Of a DNA stretch of 10,270 nt, positions 1 through 6,090 are shown one piece after another. Made by a program: the position numbers and the translations under genes. Source of the stretch: Firmicutes bacterium UBA4882 (GTDB lineage: Bacteria; Bacillota; UBA4882); NCBI GenBank assembly GCA_002399265.1, contig DHDG01000008.1, forward strand, positions 132,829 through 143,098, read 5' to 3'. Position 1 is the first letter of the stretch, and every line of letters starts with the position of its first letter. The notes beneath the pieces are model-generated. The model worked only from the letters and a program-made list of their open reading frames with translations, was not told the origin of the DNA and searched no databases.

Positions 1-1067
1 AAATCATACTTAGATGCAATGAAATTGTGAAAGCTTTGTCGCGCCAACTCGGGCAGAGGATGCCCGAAAGTTCTAAAAATGCGGTTTACGATACTTTTTA
101 TGCCACAAACCAGATGTTGCAGGGCTATGTTCCTGCCATTGTTCAAGGCGGCGATGGTGAGCGTATTCTGGTGGTCTTTATGCGTGACCGGCAGAACCCA
201 ATTACGCCATTACACCTGCTGCAGGAGCTGGAAACAGCCATCAAAGAACAACATTCATTATTAAGTACCAAGGATCGTGAATTATTCGAACGCGTAATCC
301 TGCATAGCGTGGGTGAAGCCATTCGACGCAAAATCTTCAGAGCCGAGGAATGGGTTGAAGGGATTAATAAGTTAATGGCCGCCCGCGTAACTTCCGGCGG
401 TTTCAAGCTGCAATTGCGCTGGGAGCCTCAATCCGCGCAGAGCGGGCGTGAATTGGATACTGAAGAATTGGTGCGTCTCCTAAAGACTGATGTGCGGTTG
501 CTGCGTACTGAACAGATCGAGCAAATAATCGAACATTTTCGTACCCGGGTACAATGGGCAAAAGAAGATCTGAGTGATGACGAGACATTAAAAGATCGTA
601 TTCGCGGCCTTTTGGATTATCGTAATTGGTTTCACTTTACGCTCTTTTATCAAAAAGGGCAGGATCCGCGGAAGGAGCTGACAGATGCGCGCTTTAATGT
701 TTTGAGCGGCGGGGAAAAGGCGATGGCGATGTATGTACCGCTTCTGTCGGCCGTACATTCCCGCTATCAGGATGCCAGGCCGTCCGCACCACGAATCATA
801 TCGCTGGATGAAGCATTTGCCGGTGTTGACGAAGAGAATCTGAGAGATATGTTCGAACTTTTAACACAGCTTGATTTGGACTATATCATGACCAGTCAGA
901 TTTTGTGGGGTTGTTATGATACAGTTCCCCGGCTGGCAATATATGAGCTGCTAAGACCCTCAAATGCTCATTATGTGGCGCGGGTGCGCTACCGCTGGAA
1001 TGGCAAAACCCGCGAGCTGATTGACCAGCCAGATCAGCCGGACCGGCCGGCAGAAGCGCTGCTATGA
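1..1067 (+). CDS. jetC: Type III Wadjet SMC-like ATPase JetC (TIGR02680 family), C-terminal part
   Basis: This is the last 355 or so codons of an SMC/MukB/SbcC-like ATPase; the frame is open through the left edge, so the GTG at 27 is only an internal valine. The visible part holds the C-terminal half of the ATPase head: an ABC signature LSGGEK at 702-719, then a Walker B motif IISLDEAF at 795-818 followed by the D-loop-like AGVDEE, and TSQILWGCY in the region of the switch loop. Walker A and the long coiled coils must lie upstream; the whole family exceeds 1,000 residues. In Wadjet systems JetC dimerises with JetA/JetB partners, extrudes DNA loops and recognises small circular plasmids. The assignment rests on the head motifs together with the overlapping downstream JetD gene, which is the conserved order of the DUF2397-DUF2398-TIGR02680-DUF2399 cassette. 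A generic SbcC-like ATPase is the alternative, but the neighbour makes it unlikely. Confidence 0.5.
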   Translation, partial: IILRCNEIVKALSRQLGQRMPESSKNAVYDTFYATNQMLQGYVPAIVQGGDGERILVVFMRDRQNPITPLHLLQELETAIKEQHSLLSTKDRELFERVILHSVGEAIRRKIFRAEEWVEGINKLMAARVTSGGFKLQLRWEPQSAQSGRELDTEELVRLLKTDVRLLRTEQIEQIIEHFRTRVQWAKEDLSDDETLKDRIRGLLDYRNWFHFTLFYQKGQDPRKELTDARFNVLSGGEKAMAMYVPLLSAVHSRYQDARPSAPRIISLDEAFAGVDEENLRDMFELLTQLDLDYIMTSQILWGCYDTVPRLAIYELLRPSNAHYVARVRYRWNGKTRELIDQPDQPDRPAEALL

Positions 1068-1073
1068 CGAGTG

Positions 1074-1080
1074 GGGGGAG
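1074..1080 (+). promoter_or_regulatory. Shine-Dalgarno site deciding the jetD start
   Basis: GGGGGAG lies 10 bases before the ATG at 1091, inside the region that would be codons 4-6 if translation began at the overlapping ATG at 1064. It favours 1091 as the main start. The upstream ATG could still be used by ribosomes finishing jetC, so two N-termini differing by nine residues are possible. Confidence 0.5.
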
Positions 1081-1090
1081 TAATAACAGC

Positions 1091-2476
1091 ATGCGGGACG
1101 GGGGCGCGCAGCCGGTTGATAATTATTTCAGGCAGCCCGGTTTTGACCGGCTCTTTGCCGCGATCCGTGATAAGTACCGCTCACTGGGGCGAATGACCGG
1201 AAATGCATATTTGACCGATCTGGGTAAAGAAGAGCGGGCGGTGTTGTCAGGTTTCCTCGGATGTAAGCTGGCAGGAACAGGTACAGTTAAGATTGCGGTG
1301 GCGCAGGTGGATCGGATCTTACGCGAGAGTACTTTCGCCACTAGTCTTGAGGACCTGCTCTCGGCCTATTTTGAAGAGGAGCTGGTGGCTAAATCCGCAG
1401 AACGAGCCCAAATAAGCAGCGCCTGGGAGAGTCTGTTCGCACAGCCGGAAAGGCGCGTTGCTAATACTGCTGTGGCAGTTTGGCTGGCGGAATTGAAAGC
1501 ACGTAAAGGTGAAGGTTACCGGGTACTACAGACACTGTTCAAGACGGATCGAGTTTCGGCTGCGCAAACACTGGTGATTATCACAGAGGCTTTATTACGA
1601 CTATCAGAGGGGAAGTTCCTGGCGCACGGGCAGGGTGGAGAAAGAGATGGCCGCCAAGGTATCCGGTTACCCGTTTTTGCTGCCAGTCTGACCGGGGATC
1701 CGCATGCCCTGGATGTTGATCAGCCGGCTGGAAGGTTATTATTGAGCGGGATTGCTTTTCTGGCGGGAACCGCCGGGACGGTGGAGGGTGCAGAACGCAG
1801 GAGATATTTGCTTCGCCTGGCTGGCTTGCTCGACGATGATATTTCATCACAGGTTTTTGTAGCTGGATTACGGCTGAAAGCGGAAGATCCATGTGCATCG
1901 ATGTTGGATAATGCTGCTTGTAACAAAACGCCGCTCGTTTTGACACTACGGTTTTTACTTGACTCTGCTCGAGTTGGCTGGGAGGCTATCTCGGACGTTT
2001 GGGTGATTGAAAACCCTTCTGTTTTTAGTGCGATTATAGATAGCCAACTGCATTCGCTGCGGTCGCTTCCGCCACTGGTTTGTCCCAGCGGCCAGCCAAG
2101 CATTGCAGCCTACAGACTCATGGATCAATTGGCTGCATCCGGAGTACGAATTAATTATGCCGGCGATTTTGATATTGGTGGACTTGAAATCGGAGTTGCC
2201 ATAGCAGCGCGTTATGAACGGCTATTTCGACCGTGGTTTTATGATACAGCGAGTTATTTATGGGCGATTGAGCAACACAGACGCAGCGTTGATGCCGTCG
2301 CGAGTGCGCCGCAATTTGACACAGCTCAGTTAAAGCGGCTGCAGTCTTTACAGATACCATGGGATGAGCAGTTGGTTGGCAGTATGGCCAAAAACAGATG
2401 CCTAATTTACCAGGAAACATTAATAGAAAAATTCGTTCGTTTTTTTGAGTGTTCAACGCGCGCCCTGCCGGATTGA
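1091..2476 (+). CDS. jetD: Type III Wadjet nuclease subunit JetD (TIGR02679/DUF2399 family)
   Basis: JetD is the nuclease subunit of Wadjet; in characterised type I systems it uses a TOPRIM fold to cleave plasmid DNA after loop extrusion by JetABC. Counting from the alternative ATG at 1064 (470 residues), the C-terminal half carries the family's TOPRIM marks: VWVIENPSV at about 312-320 with the likely catalytic Glu316, then PLVCPSGQPS at about 337-346, and AGDFDIGGLEIG at about 366-377 with acidic Asp368 and Asp370. The N-terminal half (DUF3323-like region) is less distinctive. The ATG at 1064 overlaps the jetC stop by four bases (ATGA) but lacks a good ribosome site; the in-frame ATG at 1091 follows GGGGGAG at 1074-1080 with a 10-base spacer and is preferred, giving 461 residues. 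All key residues appear intact, so the protein should be active. Co-transcription with jetC is nearly certain. Confidence 0.5.
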   Translation: MRDGGAQPVDNYFRQPGFDRLFAAIRDKYRSLGRMTGNAYLTDLGKEERAVLSGFLGCKLAGTGTVKIAVAQVDRILRESTFATSLEDLLSAYFEEELVAKSAERAQISSAWESLFAQPERRVANTAVAVWLAELKARKGEGYRVLQTLFKTDRVSAAQTLVIITEALLRLSEGKFLAHGQGGERDGRQGIRLPVFAASLTGDPHALDVDQPAGRLLLSGIAFLAGTAGTVEGAERRRYLLRLAGLLDDDISSQVFVAGLRLKAEDPCASMLDNAACNKTPLVLTLRFLLDSARVGWEAISDVWVIENPSVFSAIIDSQLHSLRSLPPLVCPSGQPSIAAYRLMDQLAASGVRINYAGDFDIGGLEIGVAIAARYERLFRPWFYDTASYLWAIEQHRRSVDAVASAPQFDTAQLKRLQSLQIPWDEQLVGSMAKNRCLIYQETLIEKFVRFFECSTRALPD

Positions 2477-2525
2477 CGGGGCCCCGATCTCAGTAAGCCC
2501 TGCCCTCTTTGATGCTGTTTTTTTC

Positions 2526-3698
2526 TTATTGATCAGTATTCGGCAGGTCGGAGACTTTGCGCCAGCTCACGAGATTTCCCTGAGACAGCGAGAGAGTGTC
2601 ATCGCCGCCGTATACTAGATAGGTTTGTTCCGCCGGGACGTCCGCTAATTTGCCCCAGTAATGCAGCCCCTTAAAGAAATCATGAGAGGCAGTCTTACTG
2701 ATTTTGATTTCAACAGGCGTCAGCTTTACGGCCGTTTCAAGCAGGCAATCCACCTCATGACCCGATTGGTCACGCCAAAACCAGCAATTGGGCTCCAGTC
2801 CGGCGTTGAAACGCGTCTTAATCAGTTCGGAGATCATCATGGATTCAAACAGGCCGCCGCGTAGGTAGTGGGTTGCTAAATGGTTCTGGTTGCTGATGCC
2901 GAGCAGGGAACAAGCTAATCCCGGGTCATAGAAATAGAGTTTGGGTGATTTAATGAGCCGCTTACTATAGTTATTATAGTGCGGGCGCAGCAAGAAAATG
3001 ATATAGCTGGCTTCTAAGACTGAAAGCCAAGCTTTGGCGGTATTATGCGAAATGCCGCAGTCATCCCCCAATGAGGATAGGTTCAAAATCTGTCCGATGC
3101 GTCCGGCGCATAGCCGCAGGAAACGTTGAAAGACATCCAGATCCGCAATATTCTTGAGCAGACGCATGTCACGCTCAAGATAAGTCTGAATATAGCTGGG
3201 GTACCAATCAGAAGGCGCAATGTCGCGATCATAAATGCGGGGGTAGAATCCCCGAAAAATATACTCCTCCGGGTTGGTGAGCAGGTAGCCCGTGGCTTTC
3301 AGTTCTGAAAGACTAAGCGGCATTAATTTCAGGAGTGCAACGCGGCCTGCCAGTGATTGCGAGAGCCCCTCCTGCAGCAGGAAATTCTGTGAACCGGTCA
3401 GGATAAAATAACCCGGTTCATTGCACTCATCGACAACAGTTTGCATGTAAGAGAACAGGCTGGGCACCCGTTGGGCCTCATCGATTACGGCCCCTTCAGG
3501 CAAAGCACGCAAAAACCCCCGGGGATCCTGTGAGGCAAACTCCCGGCGGTCTGGATCTTCAAGTGAGACATATGTTTTTTGAGCAAACAGGCTGCGCACC
3601 AATGTTGTTTTCCCCGATTGCCGCGGCCCAATCAGCGCGACGACCGGGAATTTCTCGGCCTGAGCGAGAATTTTGGTTGCCAAATTGCGTGTTATCAT
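2526..3698 (-). CDS. AAA_14/DUF4143 family ATPase with PD-(D/E)XK-like C-terminus
   Basis: A 390-residue member of the widespread prokaryotic AAA_14 + DUF4143 ATPases, whose cellular role is unknown. From the chosen start: Walker A GPRQSGKT at 24-31, Walker B AVIDEAQ at 70-76, a sensor-like LTGSQN at 100-105, and the family's SLAGRV..L.L.PLSLSEL stretch at 115-132. A winged-helix-like segment lies near 205-235 (GISHNTAKAWLSVLEASYII). The C-terminal domain has LFESMMISEL (Glu285), HEVDCLL (Asp317) and PVEIK (Glu330, Lys332), the E...D...ExK spacing of PD-(D/E)XK-like folds. The frame extends to a TTG at 3725, but the ATG at 3698 matches the usual MI.R.L family start and sits at the predicted transcription start. 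No Shine-Dalgarno precedes either. The gene is monocistronic and converges on jetD. All nucleotide-binding motifs look intact. Family assignment is firm; function is not. Confidence 0.5.
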   Translation of the reverse strand: MITRNLATKILAQAEKFPVVALIGPRQSGKTTLVRSLFAQKTYVSLEDPDRREFASQDPRGFLRALPEGAVIDEAQRVPSLFSYMQTVVDECNEPGYFILTGSQNFLLQEGLSQSLAGRVALLKLMPLSLSELKATGYLLTNPEEYIFRGFYPRIYDRDIAPSDWYPSYIQTYLERDMRLLKNIADLDVFQRFLRLCAGRIGQILNLSSLGDDCGISHNTAKAWLSVLEASYIIFLLRPHYNNYSKRLIKSPKLYFYDPGLACSLLGISNQNHLATHYLRGGLFESMMISELIKTRFNAGLEPNCWFWRDQSGHEVDCLLETAVKLTPVEIKISKTASHDFFKGLHYWGKLADVPAEQTYLVYGGDDTLSLSQGNLVSWRKVSDLPNTDQ

Positions 3699-3704
3699 AG
3701 CTAT

Positions 3705-3733
3705 ATTATAATGTCTTTTTGACAAATTGTAAA
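3705..3733 (-). promoter_or_regulatory. Sigma-A-type promoter placing the start codon at +1 (leaderless mRNA)
   Basis: On the minus strand, TTTACA (complement of 3728-3733) and a perfect TATAAT (complement of 3705-3710) are separated by 17 bases. Six bases later comes the ATG at 3698, which is where transcription should begin. Together with the absence of any ribosome-binding site, this predicts a leaderless transcript for the DUF4143 ATPase. A second -35-like hexamer, TTGACA (complement of 3748-3753), lies further upstream but has no comparable -10 partner at 17 bases. Confidence 0.5.
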
Positions 3734-3900
3734 TGGGATTGCCAAAATGTCAAGAAGTTAAATCTAGGCTTGGATCCTTTGAAGATGCAGGCGCTCAGAG
3801 GTTGTTTCCGGGAATAATTGGTTTTTTGAGGACCGGGGAGGAGTTGCTACAAAGAAGTGGAAATCATGAATAAGAGGATATTTTTGGTGAAGTGTTATTC

Positions 3901-3907
3901 AGGGAGG
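3901..3907 (+). promoter_or_regulatory. Shine-Dalgarno site deciding the secreted-protein start
   Basis: AGGGAGG lies nine bases before the ATG at 3917. The in-frame upstream starts at 3857 and 3866 would add 17-20 residues in front of the signal peptide and lack a well-spaced site, so 3917 is preferred. Confidence 0.5.
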
Positions 3908-3916
3908 TTATCAAAG

Positions 3917-4447
3917 ATGTCAGGTGGCAGAAAAATTAAAGCGGTTTTGATAATTGGGCTGCTTTTGGCGGTTGCTTTTGCCGGGTACCATGTCGAAGCG
4001 AAAAACGGTGCTGCTGCGAAATTTAAAACATATAGCAATGATAAATTCAAGTTTTCATTGCAGTTCCCAGTCAGCTGGGATCGCAACTATGTGATCCATC
4101 AGCAATCGTCTTTTCTTGAAATTAGTTTTCTCGGTAATAGCAAAGCAGGCAAAAATTATCATGCTAAATCCAAAAAGAATCTGGGCTTGACCATGTTCTA
4201 TATCGGCACTCATGATTACGTTACGAAGAATAAAATTGCGGGGGCGCAGCAGATCGGGGTTTCCCGCGACGTAAAGTTTTACTTTTTCCTGAATGCACGC
4301 AATCCGATTAATACGTTGCTGCAAATCTACAACAACCCGAAAGTTAAGGATAAAAACGAAAAGAAACAGGCGCTTGATGATTACAAGAGGGCTAAAGAGA
4401 TGGAAAAGGATATTAAGGCGATTCTGAAGTCCTTCCGGGCGAAGTAA
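3917..4447 (+). CDS. Small secreted protein of unknown function
   Basis: A 176-residue protein that I cannot assign to a named family. The N-terminus is a classical Sec signal peptide: basic MSGGRKIK, a hydrophobic core VLIIGLLLAVAFAG, then a VEA signal-peptidase I site, with cleavage predicted after residue 28. No lipobox cysteine is present, so release or surface retention rather than lipid anchoring is expected. The mature part opens with YSNDKFKFSLQFPVSWD, resembling the opening of PsbP-like or similar small extracytoplasmic domains (a ..FsiqyPssW pattern); this is a weak resemblance. The C-terminal third is highly charged and probably helical (KDKNEKKQALDDYKRAKEMEKD). The frame also holds a GTG at 3857 and an ATG at 3866, but only the ATG at 3917 has a strong ribosome site and starts the signal peptide correctly. 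It is flanked by convergent and divergent genes, so it appears monocistronic. Confidence 0.5.
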   Translation: MSGGRKIKAVLIIGLLLAVAFAGYHVEAKNGAAAKFKTYSNDKFKFSLQFPVSWDRNYVIHQQSSFLEISFLGNSKAGKNYHAKSKKNLGLTMFYIGTHDYVTKNKIAGAQQIGVSRDVKFYFFLNARNPINTLLQIYNNPKVKDKNEKKQALDDYKRAKEMEKDIKAILKSFRAK

Positions 4448-4499
4448 ATTCGGGCGAAGAAAATCCGGACAAATTAAATCAAAATATGAGGTGTCGCAT

Positions 4500-4533
4500 A
4501 AAAACAGCCCTGCCAGATAGCGCAGGGCTGTTT
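4500..4533 (-). terminator. Rho-independent terminator of the ferredoxin/NapH-like operon
   Basis: The arms AAACAGCCCTGC (4502-4513) and GCAGGGCTGTTT (4522-4533) are perfectly complementary around an 8-base loop. Read on the minus strand, the GC-rich stem is followed by a run of five U (complement of 4500-4504), a textbook intrinsic terminator 44 bases past the stop of the NapH-like gene. On the plus strand only three T follow, so it may also act weakly for the secreted-protein gene arriving from the other side. Confidence 0.5.
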
Positions 4534-4577
4534 GACGCTTGTGGACAGCGTTTCACTGTGTTGCGGCAATCATCATG

Positions 4578-5243
4578 TTAGCCTCCAAAGTCAATGGACT
4601 GCTGTGCGCAATTTTCGCGGCATTCGCTGCATTGCAGACAATAACGTTGATCAATGGTATACTGGCCAGCGTCGTCCTGGGTGATCGCTCCACCCGGGCA
4701 GGTTACCTGACAAACGCCGCAACTGACGCAGCTATCCCGGTTGATCTTTAGAAATCGCTTCGTGCCGCGCGCGGGCAAGGAAAGAATGGTCCCGAACGGA
4801 CAAAGGAAACGGTGCCACAGGGCTGCCGGAAAGAAGACAGTCAGTACGGCTGCGATAATCACCAAAGCCGGTAAGACCGGTAAGCGACGCCCCGTGATCA
4901 CGGTCAAGGCAAGCGGCGCCAGGAATAAGATCAGCGCCACGATCCGGACGGCTGGATGCTGGATCCATTTGGGGATGGCGCGCTTTTTAAGGTGTACTTT
5001 GCGACCGGCACCGTCCACGGCGGTCATGATAGTTTGCATCGGACAGAGCCAGCCACAGTAAAATCTTCCAAAGAAGATCGTCAGGATGGTGCCGGCAGCG
5101 AACAAGAGCATCCAGAGCTGGTTTTTCCCCACGACCAGCAGCACAATGAACACTACCAACGCTAATAGCTGAATTACCTTTTGCCAGGGAAATGGCTTGC
5201 GCGTGGCGGTAGCGGCTGGCTTGGATGTGCGCGGTACAGTCAT
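4578..5243 (-). CDS. NapH-like membrane polyferredoxin (4Fe-4S binding protein)
   Basis: A 221-residue integral membrane iron-sulfur protein of the NapH/CcoG/RdxA-like group, which passes electrons between the membrane quinone pool and soluble or periplasmic partners. Hydrophobic segments lie near residues 22-38, 43-59, 100-118 and 122-140. The family's paired motifs are present: FYCGWLCP at 61-68 (Cys63, Cys67) and FLCPFG at 146-151 (Cys148). The cytoplasmic C-terminus holds two complete clusters: C172-x2-C175-x2-C178-x3-C182P and C202-x2-C205-x2-C208-x3-C212. The ATG at 5243 is preferred over an upstream in-frame start at 5264 because GAGGAG sits 10 bases before it. The gene begins 7 bases after the stop of the ferredoxin gene, so the two are one operon and their products are likely direct partners. 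It is shorter than NosR- or CcoG-type proteins and lacks their extra domains. The physiological acceptor is unknown. Confidence 0.5.
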   Translation of the reverse strand: MTVPRTSKPAATATRKPFPWQKVIQLLALVVFIVLLVVGKNQLWMLLFAAGTILTIFFGRFYCGWLCPMQTIMTAVDGAGRKVHLKKRAIPKWIQHPAVRIVALILFLAPLALTVITGRRLPVLPALVIIAAVLTVFFPAALWHRFLCPFGTILSLPARGTKRFLKINRDSCVSCGVCQVTCPGGAITQDDAGQYTIDQRYCLQCSECRENCAQQSIDFGG

Positions 5244-5250
5244 TATTTGA

Positions 5251-5970
5251 TCACTCCTCAACAATATTGCCGTCAGTATCGATTACAACTACATTCCAGG
5301 GGATCATCCTGCCGCTGTTGACCATGGCCGTTTTGATGGCGTGGACAATTCCGCCGCAGCATGGGACTTGCATGCGCAGGATGGTGATGCTCTTAATGTT
5401 GCGGCTCTTGAGAATCTCGGTGAATTTGTCTGCATAATTGGCATCATCTAGTTTGGGGCAGCCAATCAGCGTAATCTTGCCGCGCATAAAGTCGTTATGA
5501 ATGTTGGCATAGGCGTAAGCGGTGCAATCAGCCGCTACTAACAGATGTGCGCCTTCCAGGTAGGGCGCGTTCGCCGGTACCAGTTGAATCTGAACTGGCC
5601 ATTGGCGCAGCCGGGATTCGGGTGCTGCAGAAGCATTGCTGTTGGCGTTGTCATTGCAACAGTGTCTGTCGTTTACGCTGCCGCAATTGCATCCGGAAGC
5701 CTCATGCGCTTGATGTTGTTGTTGCGCCTTCAGGCTGAGCATCCGCTGTTTGACAGCCTCTTCATCAAAGGCGTCTGCTTCGCGCTCTTCAATATGGATG
5801 GCATCTGCGGGACAGGACGGCAGGCAGGCACCCAGTCCATCGCAATATGAGTCTGTAACCAGCTTGGCTTTGCCGTCAATCAGCTGCAGAGCGCCTTCGT
5901 GGCAGGCGTTGACACACAAACCGCAGCCGGTGCATTTTTCTTCATCAATTTTGATTATATTGCGTTTCAT
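5251..5970 (-). CDS. Dicluster ferredoxin-domain protein with cysteine-rich linker
   Basis: A 239-residue cytoplasmic iron-sulfur protein. The N-terminal ferredoxin domain has a complete first motif, C13-x2-C16-x2-C19-x3-C23, and a second motif YCDGLGACLPSCP (Cys43, Cys49, Cys53) in which the position normally holding the second cysteine is Leu46. A linker at 80-120 is rich in Gln, His and Cys (Cys94, Cys96, Cys104, Cys105). The C-terminal domain has QWPVQIQLVPANAPYLEGA at 123-141, AADC at 146-149, IGCPKLDD at 169-176 and VPCCGGIV at 202-209. This set recurs in anaerobe ferredoxin proteins I recognise from memory, but no biochemical role is established to my knowledge. The ATG at 5970 is preceded by GGAGAG at 5978-5983 (7-base spacer) and is chosen over a TTG at 5985. 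It is first in an operon with the NapH-like protein, suggesting it is that protein's soluble electron partner, probably controlled by the adjacent Crp/Fnr regulator. Confidence 0.5.
   Translation of the reverse strand: MKRNIIKIDEEKCTGCGLCVNACHEGALQLIDGKAKLVTDSYCDGLGACLPSCPADAIHIEEREADAFDEEAVKQRMLSLKAQQQHQAHEASGCNCGSVNDRHCCNDNANSNASAAPESRLRQWPVQIQLVPANAPYLEGAHLLVAADCTAYAYANIHNDFMRGKITLIGCPKLDDANYADKFTEILKSRNIKSITILRMQVPCCGGIVHAIKTAMVNSGRMIPWNVVVIDTDGNIVEE
5254..5259 (-). promoter_or_regulatory. Shine-Dalgarno site of the NapH-like gene, embedded in the upstream gene
   Basis: GAGGAG on the minus strand forms the last two Glu codons of the ferredoxin gene and lies 10 bases before the ATG at 5243. 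This arrangement indicates translational coupling of the two proteins. Confidence 0.5.
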
Positions 5971-5977
5971 CTGCGAA

Positions 5978-5983
5978 CTCTCC
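5978..5983 (-). promoter_or_regulatory. Shine-Dalgarno site of the ferredoxin gene
   Basis: GGAGAG on the minus strand, seven bases before the ATG at 5970; it rules out the in-frame TTG at 5985 as the start. Confidence 0.5.
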
Positions 5984-6006
5984 AATCAACTTGTTTTCTT
6001 GCCTTA

Positions 6007-6012
6007 AGCATA
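6007..6012 (-). promoter_or_regulatory. Predicted -10 element of the ferredoxin operon
   Basis: TATGCT on the minus strand. A start site at about 6000, 7 bases downstream, would place the centre of the palindrome at 6034-6049 at -41.5, the class II activation position for Crp/Fnr proteins. No good -35 hexamer is present, as expected for an activator-dependent promoter. A second -10-like TATTCT (complement of 6015-6020) is an alternative. Confidence 0.5.
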
Positions 6013-6033
6013 CTAGAATAAGGATGACGAGTC

Positions 6034-6049
6034 GGTAACCATGGTTACC
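6034..6049. promoter_or_regulatory. Crp/Fnr-type operator palindrome
   Basis: GGTAACCATGGTTACC is a perfect 16-bp inverted repeat in the 120-bp gap between the divergent ferredoxin operon and the Crp/Fnr gene. Its size and symmetry fit a dimeric Crp/Fnr protein. The half-site GGTAAC differs from the E. coli CRP (TGTGA) and FNR (TTGAT) half-sites, which suggests a lineage-specific regulator. It could activate the minus-strand operon and autoregulate the plus-strand gene, whose start codon lies 41 bases downstream. Binding by the neighbouring regulator is inferred. Confidence 0.5.
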
Positions 6050-6074
6050 AAAAAGCAAAGGCGCAAATTGCCAG

Positions 6075-6081
6075 TAAGGGG
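6075..6081 (+). promoter_or_regulatory. Shine-Dalgarno site of the Crp/Fnr gene
   Basis: TAAGGGG, nine bases before the ATG at 6091, supports that start. I could not find a convincing -10 element for this gene between the palindrome and the start codon. Confidence 0.5.
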
Positions 6082-6090
6082 TTTTTATAG

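Noticed and set aside
27..29. GTG as the true start of the first gene
   Set aside because: The frame is open to the window edge, there is no ribosome site, and the protein lacks the Walker A half of its ATPase head, so the gene simply begins outside the window.
1720..2103. Minus-strand open frames inside jetD
   Set aside because: They are shadows of the jetD coding frame, with no motif and no start signals.
2477..2486. CGGGGCCCCG palindrome just after the jetD stop, as a terminator
   Set aside because: The palindrome has no loop and the T-rich run at 2518-2524 is more than 30 bases away without a stem in front of it, so no intrinsic terminator is claimed for jetD or for the convergent ATPase.
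4436..4459. CGGGCGAAG repeated twice around the stop codon of the secreted-protein gene
   Set aside because: A short 9-bp duplication at 15-bp period with no associated structure; most likely a local slippage product.
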